Origin: Burkholderiaceae bacterium
GTDB lineage: Bacteria; Pseudomonadota; Gammaproteobacteria; Burkholderiales; Burkholderiaceae
Direction: 5' to 3'
Length of the DNA: 6,399 nucleotides
NCBI GenBank assembly: GCA_947470165.1
Contig: CANISN010000100.1
Location: 1-6,399 of the forward strand
Below, piece by piece: positions 1-6,399 of the stretch. The translations under genes were made by a program, and so were the position numbers. How positions within the stretch are numbered: the stretch's first letter is position 1; each line of letters begins with the position of its first letter. The notes beneath the pieces are model-generated. The model did no database searches, was not told where the DNA came from, and worked only from the letters and a program-made list of their open reading frames with translations.

Positions 1-594
1 CCTAGAGATCCTTATTTAAAGGATGGAGGGCGCTATCGCTTCCGACGTCATGCTAGTTATGAGATTAAGGGCGACTTACTGACAATGGCTCCGCATCGTG
101 CGCATTGGCAATCAGTCGATTACAACGCCTTGCATGGCGGTATTGAGCGATGGTTTGAACCCTCACAAACTCAGCTAACCAGTAACCCTGCTTGGCAATC
201 TCTTTTGCTGGGATTGGCACATATGCTTAATGGCGTCAAACCTGTAACTACTTGGTTTGTTGAAGCACATCAATTTCGGATTGATACAACTGATGGTATT
301 GGGCGACCAACACCAGAGGGAGCGCATCGTGACGGCGTTGATTTTGTAGCTGTCTTTTTGCTGAATCGGGTTGGTATTAAGGGTGGAGAGACTCGTATCT
401 TTGATGCAGGAGGTTCCGCAGGCTTACGATTTACCTTATCTCAGCCTTGGTCTTTATTGCTCATGAATGATGCAAGAATGATTCATGAATCTACCCCTAT
501 ACAGCCGATAGGACCTCACGGCTACAGAGATACCTTGGTACTCACTTTCCGCTCCAATGGCTTTCAGGATTCACCTAATCGCAGTCAGCAGTAA
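1..594 (+). CDS. 2OG-Fe(II) dioxygenase family protein (5' partial)
   Basis: The reading frame is open from base 1, so the gene begins outside the window; 197 C-terminal residues are visible. The ATG at 85 is internal and should not be taken as the start, because residues 1-28 before it (PRDPYLKDGGRYRFRRH...) continue the family pattern. The fold is that of the 2OG-Fe dioxygenase family (Pfam 2OG-Fe_2 type), in which some members hydroxylate free amino acids such as isoleucine. The iron-binding HxD is H109-R-D111 within PTPEGAHRDGVD. The distal His is probably H162 (ARMIHESTP). The 2-oxoglutarate carboxylate is probably bound by R176 or R184 (YRDTLVLTFR). There is no signal peptide in the visible part and no membrane segment, so it is probably cytosolic. 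The substrate is unknown. No obvious terminator follows. The family assignment is firm; membership in the cbb3 locus is not implied. Confidence 0.85.
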   Translation, partial: PRDPYLKDGGRYRFRRHASYEIKGDLLTMAPHRAHWQSVDYNALHGGIERWFEPSQTQLTSNPAWQSLLLGLAHMLNGVKPVTTWFVEAHQFRIDTTDGIGRPTPEGAHRDGVDFVAVFLLNRVGIKGGETRIFDAGGSAGLRFTLSQPWSLLLMNDARMIHESTPIQPIGPHGYRDTLVLTFRSNGFQDSPNRSQQ

Positions 595-647
595 GCCTCT
601 TCACGCCAATGAGCGGAGTAGAATGGCTTATCTTTTAGTAAGCCCCT

Positions 648-1889
648 ATGCGTTTTAAGCCGACTAGTTACACACCCCTCATGCTCATGGCGCAAACTTG
701 TGCGTTACTGGGTTTTGCTTGTTATGCCGTGGTATTAACGACATTGCAAGATGAGTGGCATCTCAGTAATTTACAGTCAGGCTTAATCGCTAGCACATTT
801 TTCCTCGGCTATATGCTGATGGTTCCTTTGGCAACCGCATTAACGGATCGCCTTGATGCCAAAAAAGTCTATTTAGTTGGTGGGCTCTCGGCTACTTTCG
901 GTTTACTGGGAATGAGTCTTTTTGCTTATAACTTCTGGACTGCATTGGTATTCATGGCTCTTAACGGGGCAGGATTAGCGGGTACCTATATGCCCGGTCT
1001 CAAGATTCTTTCTGATCGAATCAAAACCGGTGAACTCACAAGGCATATTGCTTTCTACACCGCCTTTTTTGGAATTGGTACAGGTTTTTCTTATTTATGC
1101 TCGGGATGGATATTACATGCGCTAAGCTGGCGATATGTTTTTGGATTTATCGCTTTAGGCCCACTCACCGCCTTCTTGATTGTGCTTCTGTTTATTCCTG
1201 CGCTTACTCATGAGAAATGGCATGGTCCGATTCAGATTCGATTACGCGATATTTTTCCAGTGGATAAATGGCGTTTAGTGTTGGAAGATAAAACGGCATC
1301 TGGATTTATTTTCGGTTACACAGCTCACTCTCTTGAGTTGTTCGCATCACGTAGTTGGATCGTTGCTTTTTTTGGCTTTTGCGCGATTGCTTCAGGTGAA
1401 TCATTTTTAATAACTGCTACTACGCTAGCTGGCGTTATTAATTTCTTTGGCGTTCCCTCATCTATTATCGGAAATGAGATTGCTTTAAAAATTGGTCGTC
1501 AAAAATGGATTTGTTTTGTCATGCTCTCTAGTGCAGTATTTGGAGTTGCACTGGCTTTATCGACAGGACAGTCTTGGTGGTTAATTATTGCTTTGGCAGT
1601 AGGGCATACAATTTTCATCATGGCTGATTCAGCTACTTTAACCGCTGGTTTGGTTTTGAGCGCCCAAGAGAATATTAAGGGTGCTGCGATGGGGCTTCAT
1701 TCCTTAATGGGTTTTGGAGGTGGCTTACTAGGCCCTGCAATTTTTGGTTTTATTCTCGACTTAACAGGTTCACGTGCGTCTCAAATTTCGTGGGTTTGGG
1801 CTTATGCTGCTGTAGTTATCTGGGGTGTCTTCTTTGTAATTTACGAGCGCCGCAGTGGTTGGTTGAGCAAGCCTCTAGAGCGTAACTAA
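648..1889 (+). CDS. Major facilitator superfamily (MFS) transporter, substrate unknown
   Basis: This is an inner-membrane secondary transporter of 413 aa, the usual MFS length, with about 12 hydrophobic segments (roughly residues 11-32, 46-66, 74-93, 96-118, 136-157, 163-185, then 218-247, 253-275, 287-305, 310-335, 347-372, 380-398). A polar central loop at about 186-216 divides the halves. Motif A between TM2 and TM3 is degenerate (TALTDRLDAKK, 63-73); a second copy-like GRQK lies at 283-286. The conserved-looking stretches GYTAHSLELFASRSW (223-237) and AAMGLHSLMGFGGGLLGP (346-363) resemble a family usually annotated only as MFS transporter. An in-frame TAA at 639-641 makes ATG 648 the first possible start, although no good Shine-Dalgarno precedes it. 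The gene ends in tandem stops (TAA TAA, 1887-1892), 9 bases before ccoI, suggesting co-transcription. A copper or cbb3-related role is conceivable from context only. No confident promoter is seen in 595-647. Confidence 0.88.
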   Translation: MRFKPTSYTPLMLMAQTCALLGFACYAVVLTTLQDEWHLSNLQSGLIASTFFLGYMLMVPLATALTDRLDAKKVYLVGGLSATFGLLGMSLFAYNFWTALVFMALNGAGLAGTYMPGLKILSDRIKTGELTRHIAFYTAFFGIGTGFSYLCSGWILHALSWRYVFGFIALGPLTAFLIVLLFIPALTHEKWHGPIQIRLRDIFPVDKWRLVLEDKTASGFIFGYTAHSLELFASRSWIVAFFGFCAIASGESFLITATTLAGVINFFGVPSSIIGNEIALKIGRQKWICFVMLSSAVFGVALALSTGQSWWLIIALAVGHTIFIMADSATLTAGLVLSAQENIKGAAMGLHSLMGFGGGLLGPAIFGFILDLTGSRASQISWVWAYAAVVIWGVFFVIYERRSGWLSKPLERN

Positions 1890-1898
1890 TAACCATCG

Positions 1899-4337
1899 AT
1901 GAACTCTAGTTCAGCAAATAATAGCTGCTATCACTGCGGTAGTTTTATCCTTCCTGATGATTCTTATCAGCTTATGCTGGGAACTAGTCCTAAGAAATTT
2001 TGTTGTGCTGGCTGCATGGCAGTCGCACAAATGATTCATGGTGAGGGGCTTGAAGTATTTTATGCACGTCGGGCACAATCAAGCGATAAACCTGCTACTT
2101 ATCTTGCGTCTAATAGCATTCCGAATAGTCTTATGCCCTATGATGATCCCTCGTTATTGGGACGCTATACACGTCCTAGCGGTGAATCGGGAAACCTAGA
2201 GACCACTTTACGGCTTGAGAAGATTCGTTGTGCAGCTTGTGTTTGGTTGTGTGAGCAGCACTTAAGCCGCATATCTGGTGTTAAAGATGTACAAATCAAC
2301 TATGTGAGCCAAAAAGCAAACGTAAAATTTTCACCGGAGCAAACAAGCTTGGCACGCCTACTCTTTGAGGTGGAGAGAATTGGTTATGAAGCATGGCCTT
2401 TCGAGCCCTCTTTATCTATTGAGAAATCAAAAAAAGAGCGCCACCAACTACTGACGAGACTTGGTGTTGCGATGTTGGGGATGATGCAAGTCATGATGTA
2501 CGCCTGGCCATCCTACACGAGTGATAGCGATATTACTGCTGAGTATGACTTGCTCTTGGGGTGGGCAAGTTGGATTTTGACTGCACCTGTAATAGTGTAT
2601 TCAGCTGGACCGATATTTAAAGCGGCATGGCGAAGTATTCGCTCATTTCATCAGACACATCTATTGGGAATGGATGTACCGATAGCTTTGGCATTAGCTC
2701 TTGCATTCTTTGCCGGTACGGTAAATTTATTGACAGGTGTAGGGCAAGGTTACTTTGACTCTATCACCATGTTTATTGCATTTATTTTGGCAGCGCGCTA
2801 TGTAGAGTTGCTTGCAAGGCAAGACGCGCAGGGTGGTGCTGAAGCTTTAGCAAAGCAATTACCTGCAATCTGTGAGCGCGTACCAAATTATCCAACGTCA
2901 CAATATGTAGAAATTGTTCCAGTAGTTAATTGCAATCTAAGAGAGGTCCTGCGGATATCACCTGGCGATGTAGTTCCAGCTGATGGTGTCTTGATTGAAT
3001 ACGAGAGTGCTCTCGATGAATCATTACTGACCGGGGAATCACGACCGGTTAATAAGAAAATTGGTGATCGAGTTTATGCGGGTACTCACAATATCTTAAA
3101 CCCCTTTCTCATGAGAGTTGATGCGCTTGGTCAAGCTACTCGCATCGCCGGTATTGCCTCTTTACTCGATCAAGCATTGCAAGCTAAACCTCTCATGGTA
3201 AGTCTTGCCGAAAAGTGGGCGGGATATTTTGTGGGTCTCTTGTTATTAAGTGCTTTTGTATCTTCAGCTATTTGGATGTATGTTGATTCAAGTAAAGCAT
3301 GGATGGTGTTAGTTTCTGTATTAGTTGTCAGTTGTCCGTGTGCCCTATCTCTTGCAGTGCCGACAGCAATGGCAGCGGCCCAAGGGGCGGTAACCAAATT
3401 AGGCTTACTCATTGTGCGTGGTCATGTCTTGGAAGTTTTAGTCAAAGCTACGGACCTAGTAATAGATAAAACAGGAACTCTCACGATGGGTCAGCCAGAA
3501 TTGAAAGAAGTGCTCATTGCACGCACTGAATTCTCTCGAGCAGATGTACTCAGAATTGCTGCTTCAATGGAGGCGGGACAGAAACATCCTCTAGCATTAT
3601 CTCTATTGCGCGCTGCTGAGGATGACAGTATTCCACTCACCACCCTATCGGAGCCTATTACCAATCAACTAGGTAAGGGACTTAGCTCCGGAGTATATCG
3701 ACTAGGAAGTGCCGCTTGGGTGGGTACTGAGCAGATTACGCAAAAAGGCCAGTATGGGCAAGTACATCTTGCAGATGAAAAAGGCTTGATTGCGAGCTTT
3801 ATTTTTTTAGACACTCCAAGAGAGGGGTTTGAGCAATTATTAGCTGCTGCTAAATTTAGAAAGATCAAAGTGCATCTAGTTTCTGGTGACGACCCAGTTA
3901 CGGTTGCTTGGTGGGCTCAAGAGCTTGGCATTGATAGTTTCCAAGGTGGCTGCTCCCCGGAAGATAAGTACCACTTCATTGAGTGCTTACAAAAAGATGG
4001 TCATTTTGTTTGGGCTATTGGTGACGGCATTAATGACGCTCCTTTGTTGGCAGGGGCAGATGTCTCGATTGCGGTGGGAGCGGGCGCACCTCTCGCAACA
4101 GCAGGTGCAGATGCGATTTTGACGGCGAGTTCATTGGCGCCTTTGGCTAAAACATTGCTCTTAGCTGACAAGACTCAGTTAATTATTAAAGAAAACTTGA
4201 TTTGGGCGCTGGTCTATAACCTCTTGGCTATCCCAGTGGCAATGATGGGCTGGGTCAATCCTTGGATTGCAGGGATCGGGATGTCTTTATCATCACTGGC
4301 GGTCACATTAAATGCCTGGCGTCTCAGAAAGGCCTAG
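1899..4337 (+). CDS. ccoI: Copper-translocating P1B-type ATPase for cbb3 oxidase assembly (CcoI/FixI)
   Basis: This is an inner-membrane P-type ATPase of 812 aa that exports Cu(I) towards the periplasm to supply the CuB centre of CcoN. In order: an N-terminal cysteine-rich metal-binding region typical of CcoI (C10xxC13 and C35-C36xxC39); an HMA domain with C111AAC114; about eight membrane helices; the actuator TGE (378-380); the transmembrane copper site C479-P-C481; the phosphorylation site D523-KTGTLT; the nucleotide-domain HP pair (H563-P564); and the hinge GDGINDAPLL (708-717). YN (773-774) and MSLSS (795-799) in the last helices fit copper-type P1B pumps. All catalytic residues are intact. 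The N-terminal Cys-rich module and the following ccoS distinguish it from a housekeeping CopA. The ATG at 1899 follows an in-frame stop at 1890 and has no visible Shine-Dalgarno, so translation may depend on coupling to the MFS gene 9 bases upstream. Shorter open frames inside it on either strand are shadows. Confidence 0.96.
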   Translation: MNSSSANNSCYHCGSFILPDDSYQLMLGTSPKKFCCAGCMAVAQMIHGEGLEVFYARRAQSSDKPATYLASNSIPNSLMPYDDPSLLGRYTRPSGESGNLETTLRLEKIRCAACVWLCEQHLSRISGVKDVQINYVSQKANVKFSPEQTSLARLLFEVERIGYEAWPFEPSLSIEKSKKERHQLLTRLGVAMLGMMQVMMYAWPSYTSDSDITAEYDLLLGWASWILTAPVIVYSAGPIFKAAWRSIRSFHQTHLLGMDVPIALALALAFFAGTVNLLTGVGQGYFDSITMFIAFILAARYVELLARQDAQGGAEALAKQLPAICERVPNYPTSQYVEIVPVVNCNLREVLRISPGDVVPADGVLIEYESALDESLLTGESRPVNKKIGDRVYAGTHNILNPFLMRVDALGQATRIAGIASLLDQALQAKPLMVSLAEKWAGYFVGLLLLSAFVSSAIWMYVDSSKAWMVLVSVLVVSCPCALSLAVPTAMAAAQGAVTKLGLLIVRGHVLEVLVKATDLVIDKTGTLTMGQPELKEVLIARTEFSRADVLRIAASMEAGQKHPLALSLLRAAEDDSIPLTTLSEPITNQLGKGLSSGVYRLGSAAWVGTEQITQKGQYGQVHLADEKGLIASFIFLDTPREGFEQLLAAAKFRKIKVHLVSGDDPVTVAWWAQELGIDSFQGGCSPEDKYHFIECLQKDGHFVWAIGDGINDAPLLAGADVSIAVGAGAPLATAGADAILTASSLAPLAKTLLLADKTQLIIKENLIWALVYNLLAIPVAMMGWVNPWIAGIGMSLSSLAVTLNAWRLRKA

Positions 4338-4346
4338 ACTAGGAAA

Positions 4347-4526
4347 ATGGAAAGCCTTTTTCTATTAATTCCTATCTCACTACTCTTAATTGGTCTTCTG
4401 GCTTGGATTTTCTATTGGTCTGTTAAGGCAGGTCAGTTTGATGATTTAGAGGGGCCCGGGGAGGCGATTTTGATGGACGACGATACGCCAAAATCTAGTA
4501 ATACTAGCGGAGACTCTCTAACGTAG
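4347..4526 (+). CDS. ccoS: Cytochrome oxidase maturation protein CcoS, cbb3-type
   Basis: This is a 59-residue membrane protein read directly from the sequence. A single N-terminal helix (about residues 3-25, rich in Leu/Ile) is followed by the family hallmark KAGQFDDLEGPGEAIL (27-42), then an acidic DDD (44-46) and a Ser/Thr-rich polar tail. CcoS proteins are typically of this size, with this GQFDDLEGP signature. In Rhodobacter, CcoS is required for inserting haem and copper cofactors into CcoN, and loss leaves an inactive oxidase. The ATG lies 9 bases after the ccoI stop and in the same frame (TAG ACT AGG AAA ATG), so the two are surely one transcript. An AGGA (4341-4344) precedes the start at only 2 bases' spacing, so initiation probably relies partly on translational coupling. 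Confidence 0.95.
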   Translation: MESLFLLIPISLLLIGLLAWIFYWSVKAGQFDDLEGPGEAILMDDDTPKSSNTSGDSLT

Positions 4527-4587
4527 TTCTTTGCTCCAAGAATGTGGAGATGAAGAGCTAATTCCATAGCGTAAATGCACACATCCT

Positions 4588-4605
4588 TTTTGATCTAGAT
4601 CAAAA
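4588..4605. promoter_or_regulatory. FNR/Anr-type binding site upstream of ccoN
   Basis: TTTTGATCTAGATCAAAA is a perfect 18-bp palindrome whose core, TTGAT-CTAG-ATCAA (4590-4603), matches the FNR/Anr/FnrL consensus TTGAT-N4-ATCAA at all ten defined positions. FNR-type regulators carry an oxygen-labile [4Fe-4S] cluster and activate cbb3 oxidase operons when oxygen falls. The site's centre (between 4596 and 4597) is at -41.5 from the start point predicted by the downstream -10 element, the standard class II activator position. The site lies in the only sizeable intergenic gap here (4527-4684); apart from the promoter below and the ribosome site, I see nothing else convincing in that gap. Confidence 0.92.
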
Positions 4606-4625
4606 CGACTCATTAGGCTTACTTT

Positions 4626-4631
4626 GATAAT
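4626..4631 (+). promoter_or_regulatory. Predicted -10 element of the ccoNO promoter
   Basis: GATAAT differs from the sigma-70 consensus TATAAT at one position. It predicts transcription starting near 4638 and a 5' leader of about 47 bases before the ccoN ATG. At the -35 position (about 4603-4608, AAAACG) there is no match to TTGACA; the FNR palindrome overlaps this area, as expected for an activator-dependent class II promoter. The exact start point is inferred. Confidence 0.7.
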
Positions 4632-4674
4632 AGTTTCAGTCTATTTAGATTCTGTCGCTGTTTGGTCACAAAAA

Positions 4675-4679
4675 AGGAG
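4675..4679 (+). promoter_or_regulatory. Ribosome binding site of ccoN
   Basis: AGGAG lies 5 bases before the ATG at 4685. It fixes the start of CcoN and is markedly stronger than anything in front of the MFS, ccoI or ccoS genes. This fits high expression of the structural subunit compared with the assembly factors. Confidence 0.85.
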
Positions 4680-4684
4680 AAACC

Positions 4685-6127
4685 ATGGGACTTACCGTGG
4701 GGAGCAATCAAGATACCTTCAATTACAAGGTTGTCAGTCAATTTGCTATTGTTACTGTACTTTGGGGAATTGTGGGCATGCTAGTGGGGGTCATCCTTGC
4801 TGCACAGCTCATCTGGCCTGAAATTACTTTCAATATTCCTTGGCTAAGCTATGGTCGTTTACGACCTTTGCATACCAATGCCGTGATTTTTGCCTTTGGT
4901 GGTTCAGCACTATTTGCAACGTCTTACTACATCGTGCAGCGCACCTGTCAGGCAAGACTCTTTTGTGATAAGTTAGCTGCTTTTACTTTCTGGGGTTGGC
5001 AAGCTGTCATTGTTTTAGCGGCCGTAACATTGCCGCTTGGTATTAGCACCTCTAAAGAGTATGCAGAACTTGAGTGGCCAATTGATATCTTAATCACCTT
5101 GGTGTGGGTGGCTTACGCAGTAGTGTTTTTTGGCACCATCATGAAACGTAAAACAAAGCATATTTATGTTTCCAACTGGTTCTTCGGTGCTTATATTCTC
5201 ACCATTGCCATTCTGCACATCTTCAATAACTTGGAGATGCCAGCAAGCTTATGGAAATCTTACTCAGCTTATGCTGGTGTGCAAGACGCAATGGTGCAGT
5301 GGTGGTACGGCCATAATGCAGTCGGCTTCTTTTTAACCACCAGCTTCTTAGGCATGATGTACTACTTCATTCCTAAGCAAGCGGAGCGTCCGATCTACTC
5401 ATATCGCTTGTCAATTGTCCACTTCTGGGCTTTAAATTTCACGTATATGTGGGCAGGCCCGCATCACCTACAACACACTTCATTGCCTGATTGGACTCAA
5501 TCATTGGGTATGGTGTTCTCTTTGATTCTGTTAGCTCCATCATGGGGCGGCATGATTAACGGCATTATGACTTTATCAGGCGCTTGGCATAAGCTACGTA
5601 GCGACCCAATCCTGAAATTTTTGGTAGTGGCATTGTCCTTCTACGGTATGTCTACCTTTGAAGGCTCAATGATGTCTATTAAGACTGTGAATAGCTTGTC
5701 GCATTACACGGACTGGACTATTGGGCACGTTCACTCAGGCGCCCTTGGTTGGGTTGCCATGATCACTATTGGATCTTTGTATTATCTGATACCCCGCTTA
5801 GTAGGGCAGAAAGAGATGTTCAGCACACGTTTAATCGAAGTGCATTTCTGGATCGCAACGATTGGAGTAGTGATTTATATTGCTGCCATGTGGATTGCCG
5901 GTGTTATGCAAGGTTTGATGTGGAGGGCTTTCGAGTCAGACGGTACATTGACATACAGCTTTGTTGAGTCTGTTAAAGCAACCTATCCTTTCTATGTAAT
6001 TCGTTTAGTGGGTGGCCTTTGCTACTTAAGTGGCATGTTCTTGATGGCATATAACGTTTATAAAACAGTCATTGGTAAAACATTTGTGAATGCGCCAATC
6101 CCACAAACATCTATAGCTACTCACTAA
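4685..6127 (+). CDS. ccoN: Cytochrome c oxidase cbb3-type, catalytic subunit I (CcoN)
   Basis: This is the catalytic core of the cbb3 oxidase, 480 aa and full length for the family, with about 12 membrane helices in the inner membrane. It reduces O2 to water at a haem b3-CuB centre and pumps protons. The expected ligands are present. H63 (RPLHTNAV) and H350 bind the low-spin haem b, and H348 (GHVHSG) binds high-spin haem b3. H210 (YGHNAV), H260 and H261 (AGPHHLQH) bind CuB. Y254 (NFTYMWAGP) is the tyrosine expected to be cross-linked to a CuB histidine in C-family oxidases, and E326 (STFEGSMMS) is the conserved glutamate near the active site. There is no sign of a damaged residue. The start is set by the strong AGGAG. 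The gene has its own FNR-type promoter and is followed after 10 bases by ccoO. Open frames within it in other registers, and one antisense to its end, are shadows. Confidence 0.98.
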   Translation: MGLTVGSNQDTFNYKVVSQFAIVTVLWGIVGMLVGVILAAQLIWPEITFNIPWLSYGRLRPLHTNAVIFAFGGSALFATSYYIVQRTCQARLFCDKLAAFTFWGWQAVIVLAAVTLPLGISTSKEYAELEWPIDILITLVWVAYAVVFFGTIMKRKTKHIYVSNWFFGAYILTIAILHIFNNLEMPASLWKSYSAYAGVQDAMVQWWYGHNAVGFFLTTSFLGMMYYFIPKQAERPIYSYRLSIVHFWALNFTYMWAGPHHLQHTSLPDWTQSLGMVFSLILLAPSWGGMINGIMTLSGAWHKLRSDPILKFLVVALSFYGMSTFEGSMMSIKTVNSLSHYTDWTIGHVHSGALGWVAMITIGSLYYLIPRLVGQKEMFSTRLIEVHFWIATIGVVIYIAAMWIAGVMQGLMWRAFESDGTLTYSFVESVKATYPFYVIRLVGGLCYLSGMFLMAYNVYKTVIGKTFVNAPIPQTSIATH

Positions 6128-6131
6128 GGAG
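6127..6131 (+). promoter_or_regulatory. Ribosome binding site of ccoO
   Basis: AGGAG begins on the last base of the ccoN stop codon (TAA, 6125-6127) and lies 6 bases before the ccoO ATG at 6138. The ribosome ending on ccoN therefore covers the initiation site of ccoO, which favours coupled, matched synthesis of the two subunits. Confidence 0.85.
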
Positions 6132-6137
6132 AAGAAA

Positions 6138-6399
6138 ATGTCTAATGAAAATAAGTTCTTCTCCCATGGAACGATTGAAAAGAATGTTGGCTGGTTAATT
6201 ATTGCCACGATCGTAGTGGTTTCTATTGCTGGATTAGTTCAAATTGTTCCATTGTTTTTTCAGCACACCACTACTGAGCCAAGCCCGGGAGTAGTTCCAT
6301 ATACGGCATTGCGTTTGGCTGGTCGCGATATTTACCAGCGCGAAGGTTGCGTTGGTTGTCATTCTCAACAGATCCGTACATTACGATCAGAGGTTGAGC
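6138..6399 (+). CDS. ccoO: Cytochrome c oxidase cbb3-type, subunit II (CcoO), 3' partial
   Basis: This is the membrane-anchored monohaem cytochrome c subunit of the cbb3 oxidase, which passes electrons from CcoP or soluble cytochromes to CcoN. The window ends after 87 codons of the roughly 200 expected. After a short N-terminal segment there is one membrane anchor (about residues 17-40), followed by the periplasmic part. The family pattern [17 protein letters not shown] leads into the c-type haem-binding site C71-V-G-C74-H75, then [12 protein letters not shown]. The axial Met is beyond the window. The start is supported by the AGGAG 6 bases upstream and by the match of the N-terminus ([10 protein letters not shown]) to the family. 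It is co-transcribed with ccoN, and ccoQ and ccoP would be expected next. Confidence 0.97.
   Translation, partial: MSNENKFFSHGTIEKNVGWLIIATIVVVSIAGLVQIVPLFFQHTTTEPSPGVVPYTALRLAGRDIYQREGCVGCHSQQIRTLRSEVE

Noticed and set aside
85..594. Taking ATG 85 as the start of a 169-residue dioxygenase
   Set aside because: The frame is open back to base 1 and the upstream residues fit the family, so the gene is cut by the window edge rather than starting at 85.
648..1889. Naming the MFS gene ccoA (copper importer for cbb3)
   Set aside because: It is the right superfamily and a suggestive neighbour, but the MxxxM and HxxxM copper motifs described for CcoA are not visible in helices 7-8, so the name is not supported.
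3170..3412. Antisense open frame of 80 codons inside ccoI
   Set aside because: It lies opposite the CPC and phosphorylation-domain coding region of an intact ccoI, has no ribosome site or recognisable protein features, and is a coding shadow.
3665..4122. Open frames on both strands (3665-3868 minus, 3886-4122 plus) inside ccoI
   Set aside because: Both overlap the conserved nucleotide-binding and hinge coding region in other registers, with composition explained by ccoI; there is no sign of a frameshift in the ccoI frame.
4534..4549. Small hairpin CTCCA-agaatg-TGGAG after ccoS as a possible terminator
   Set aside because: The stem is only 5 bp and no T-run follows, so it does not support an intrinsic terminator; read-through from ccoS into ccoN remains possible.
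4624..4821. 65-codon open frame starting with TTG before ccoN
   Set aside because: It starts within the predicted -10 element, upstream of the predicted transcript start, and then runs out of frame through ccoN; the ccoN ATG with AGGAG is the real start.
6026..6208. Antisense open frame across the ccoN-ccoO junction
   Set aside because: It is opposite two well-supported genes and their ribosome site, and has no recognisable protein features.

Overview
The window is a stretch of a proteobacterial chromosome with all genes on the + strand. It is dominated by the locus for a cbb3-type (C-family) haem-copper cytochrome oxidase, the high-affinity terminal oxidase used under low oxygen. The moderate, slightly AT-leaning base composition, compact gene spacing, Gram-negative cbb3 gene set and FNR/Anr-type box fit a betaproteobacterium. 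A Burkholderiales member of the Polynucleobacter type is my best guess from general familiarity with the proteins, not from a search.

Layout: 1-594 is the 3' part of a 2OG-Fe(II) dioxygenase family gene (5' end outside the window). A 53-base gap leads to a 12-TM major facilitator transporter (648-1889). Nine bases later starts ccoI (1899-4337), the copper-transporting P1B ATPase for cbb3 assembly. Nine bases after that is ccoS (4347-4526), a small membrane assembly protein. The 158-base gap 4527-4684 holds an 18-bp perfect palindrome matching the FNR/Anr consensus and a matching -10 element. Next come ccoN (4685-6127), the catalytic subunit, and the first 87 codons of ccoO (6138 to the window end), the membrane-anchored monohaem cytochrome c subunit. 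The rest of the operon (expected ccoQ, ccoP, perhaps ccoG/ccoH) lies to the right.

How the genes work together: CcoI moves copper across the inner membrane for the CuB site of CcoN, CcoS is needed for cofactor insertion into CcoN, and CcoN with CcoO (and CcoP) forms the oxygen-reducing proton pump. The MFS transporter sits tightly upstream of ccoI and is probably co-transcribed with it, but its substrate cannot be read from sequence. The structural genes have their own oxygen-responsive promoter, separate from the assembly genes in front.

I see no mobile element, CRISPR array, RNA gene or convincing novel system. The most interesting points are the textbook class II FNR geometry at the ccoN promoter, the uncharacterised transporter beside ccoI, and the dioxygenase of unknown substrate.
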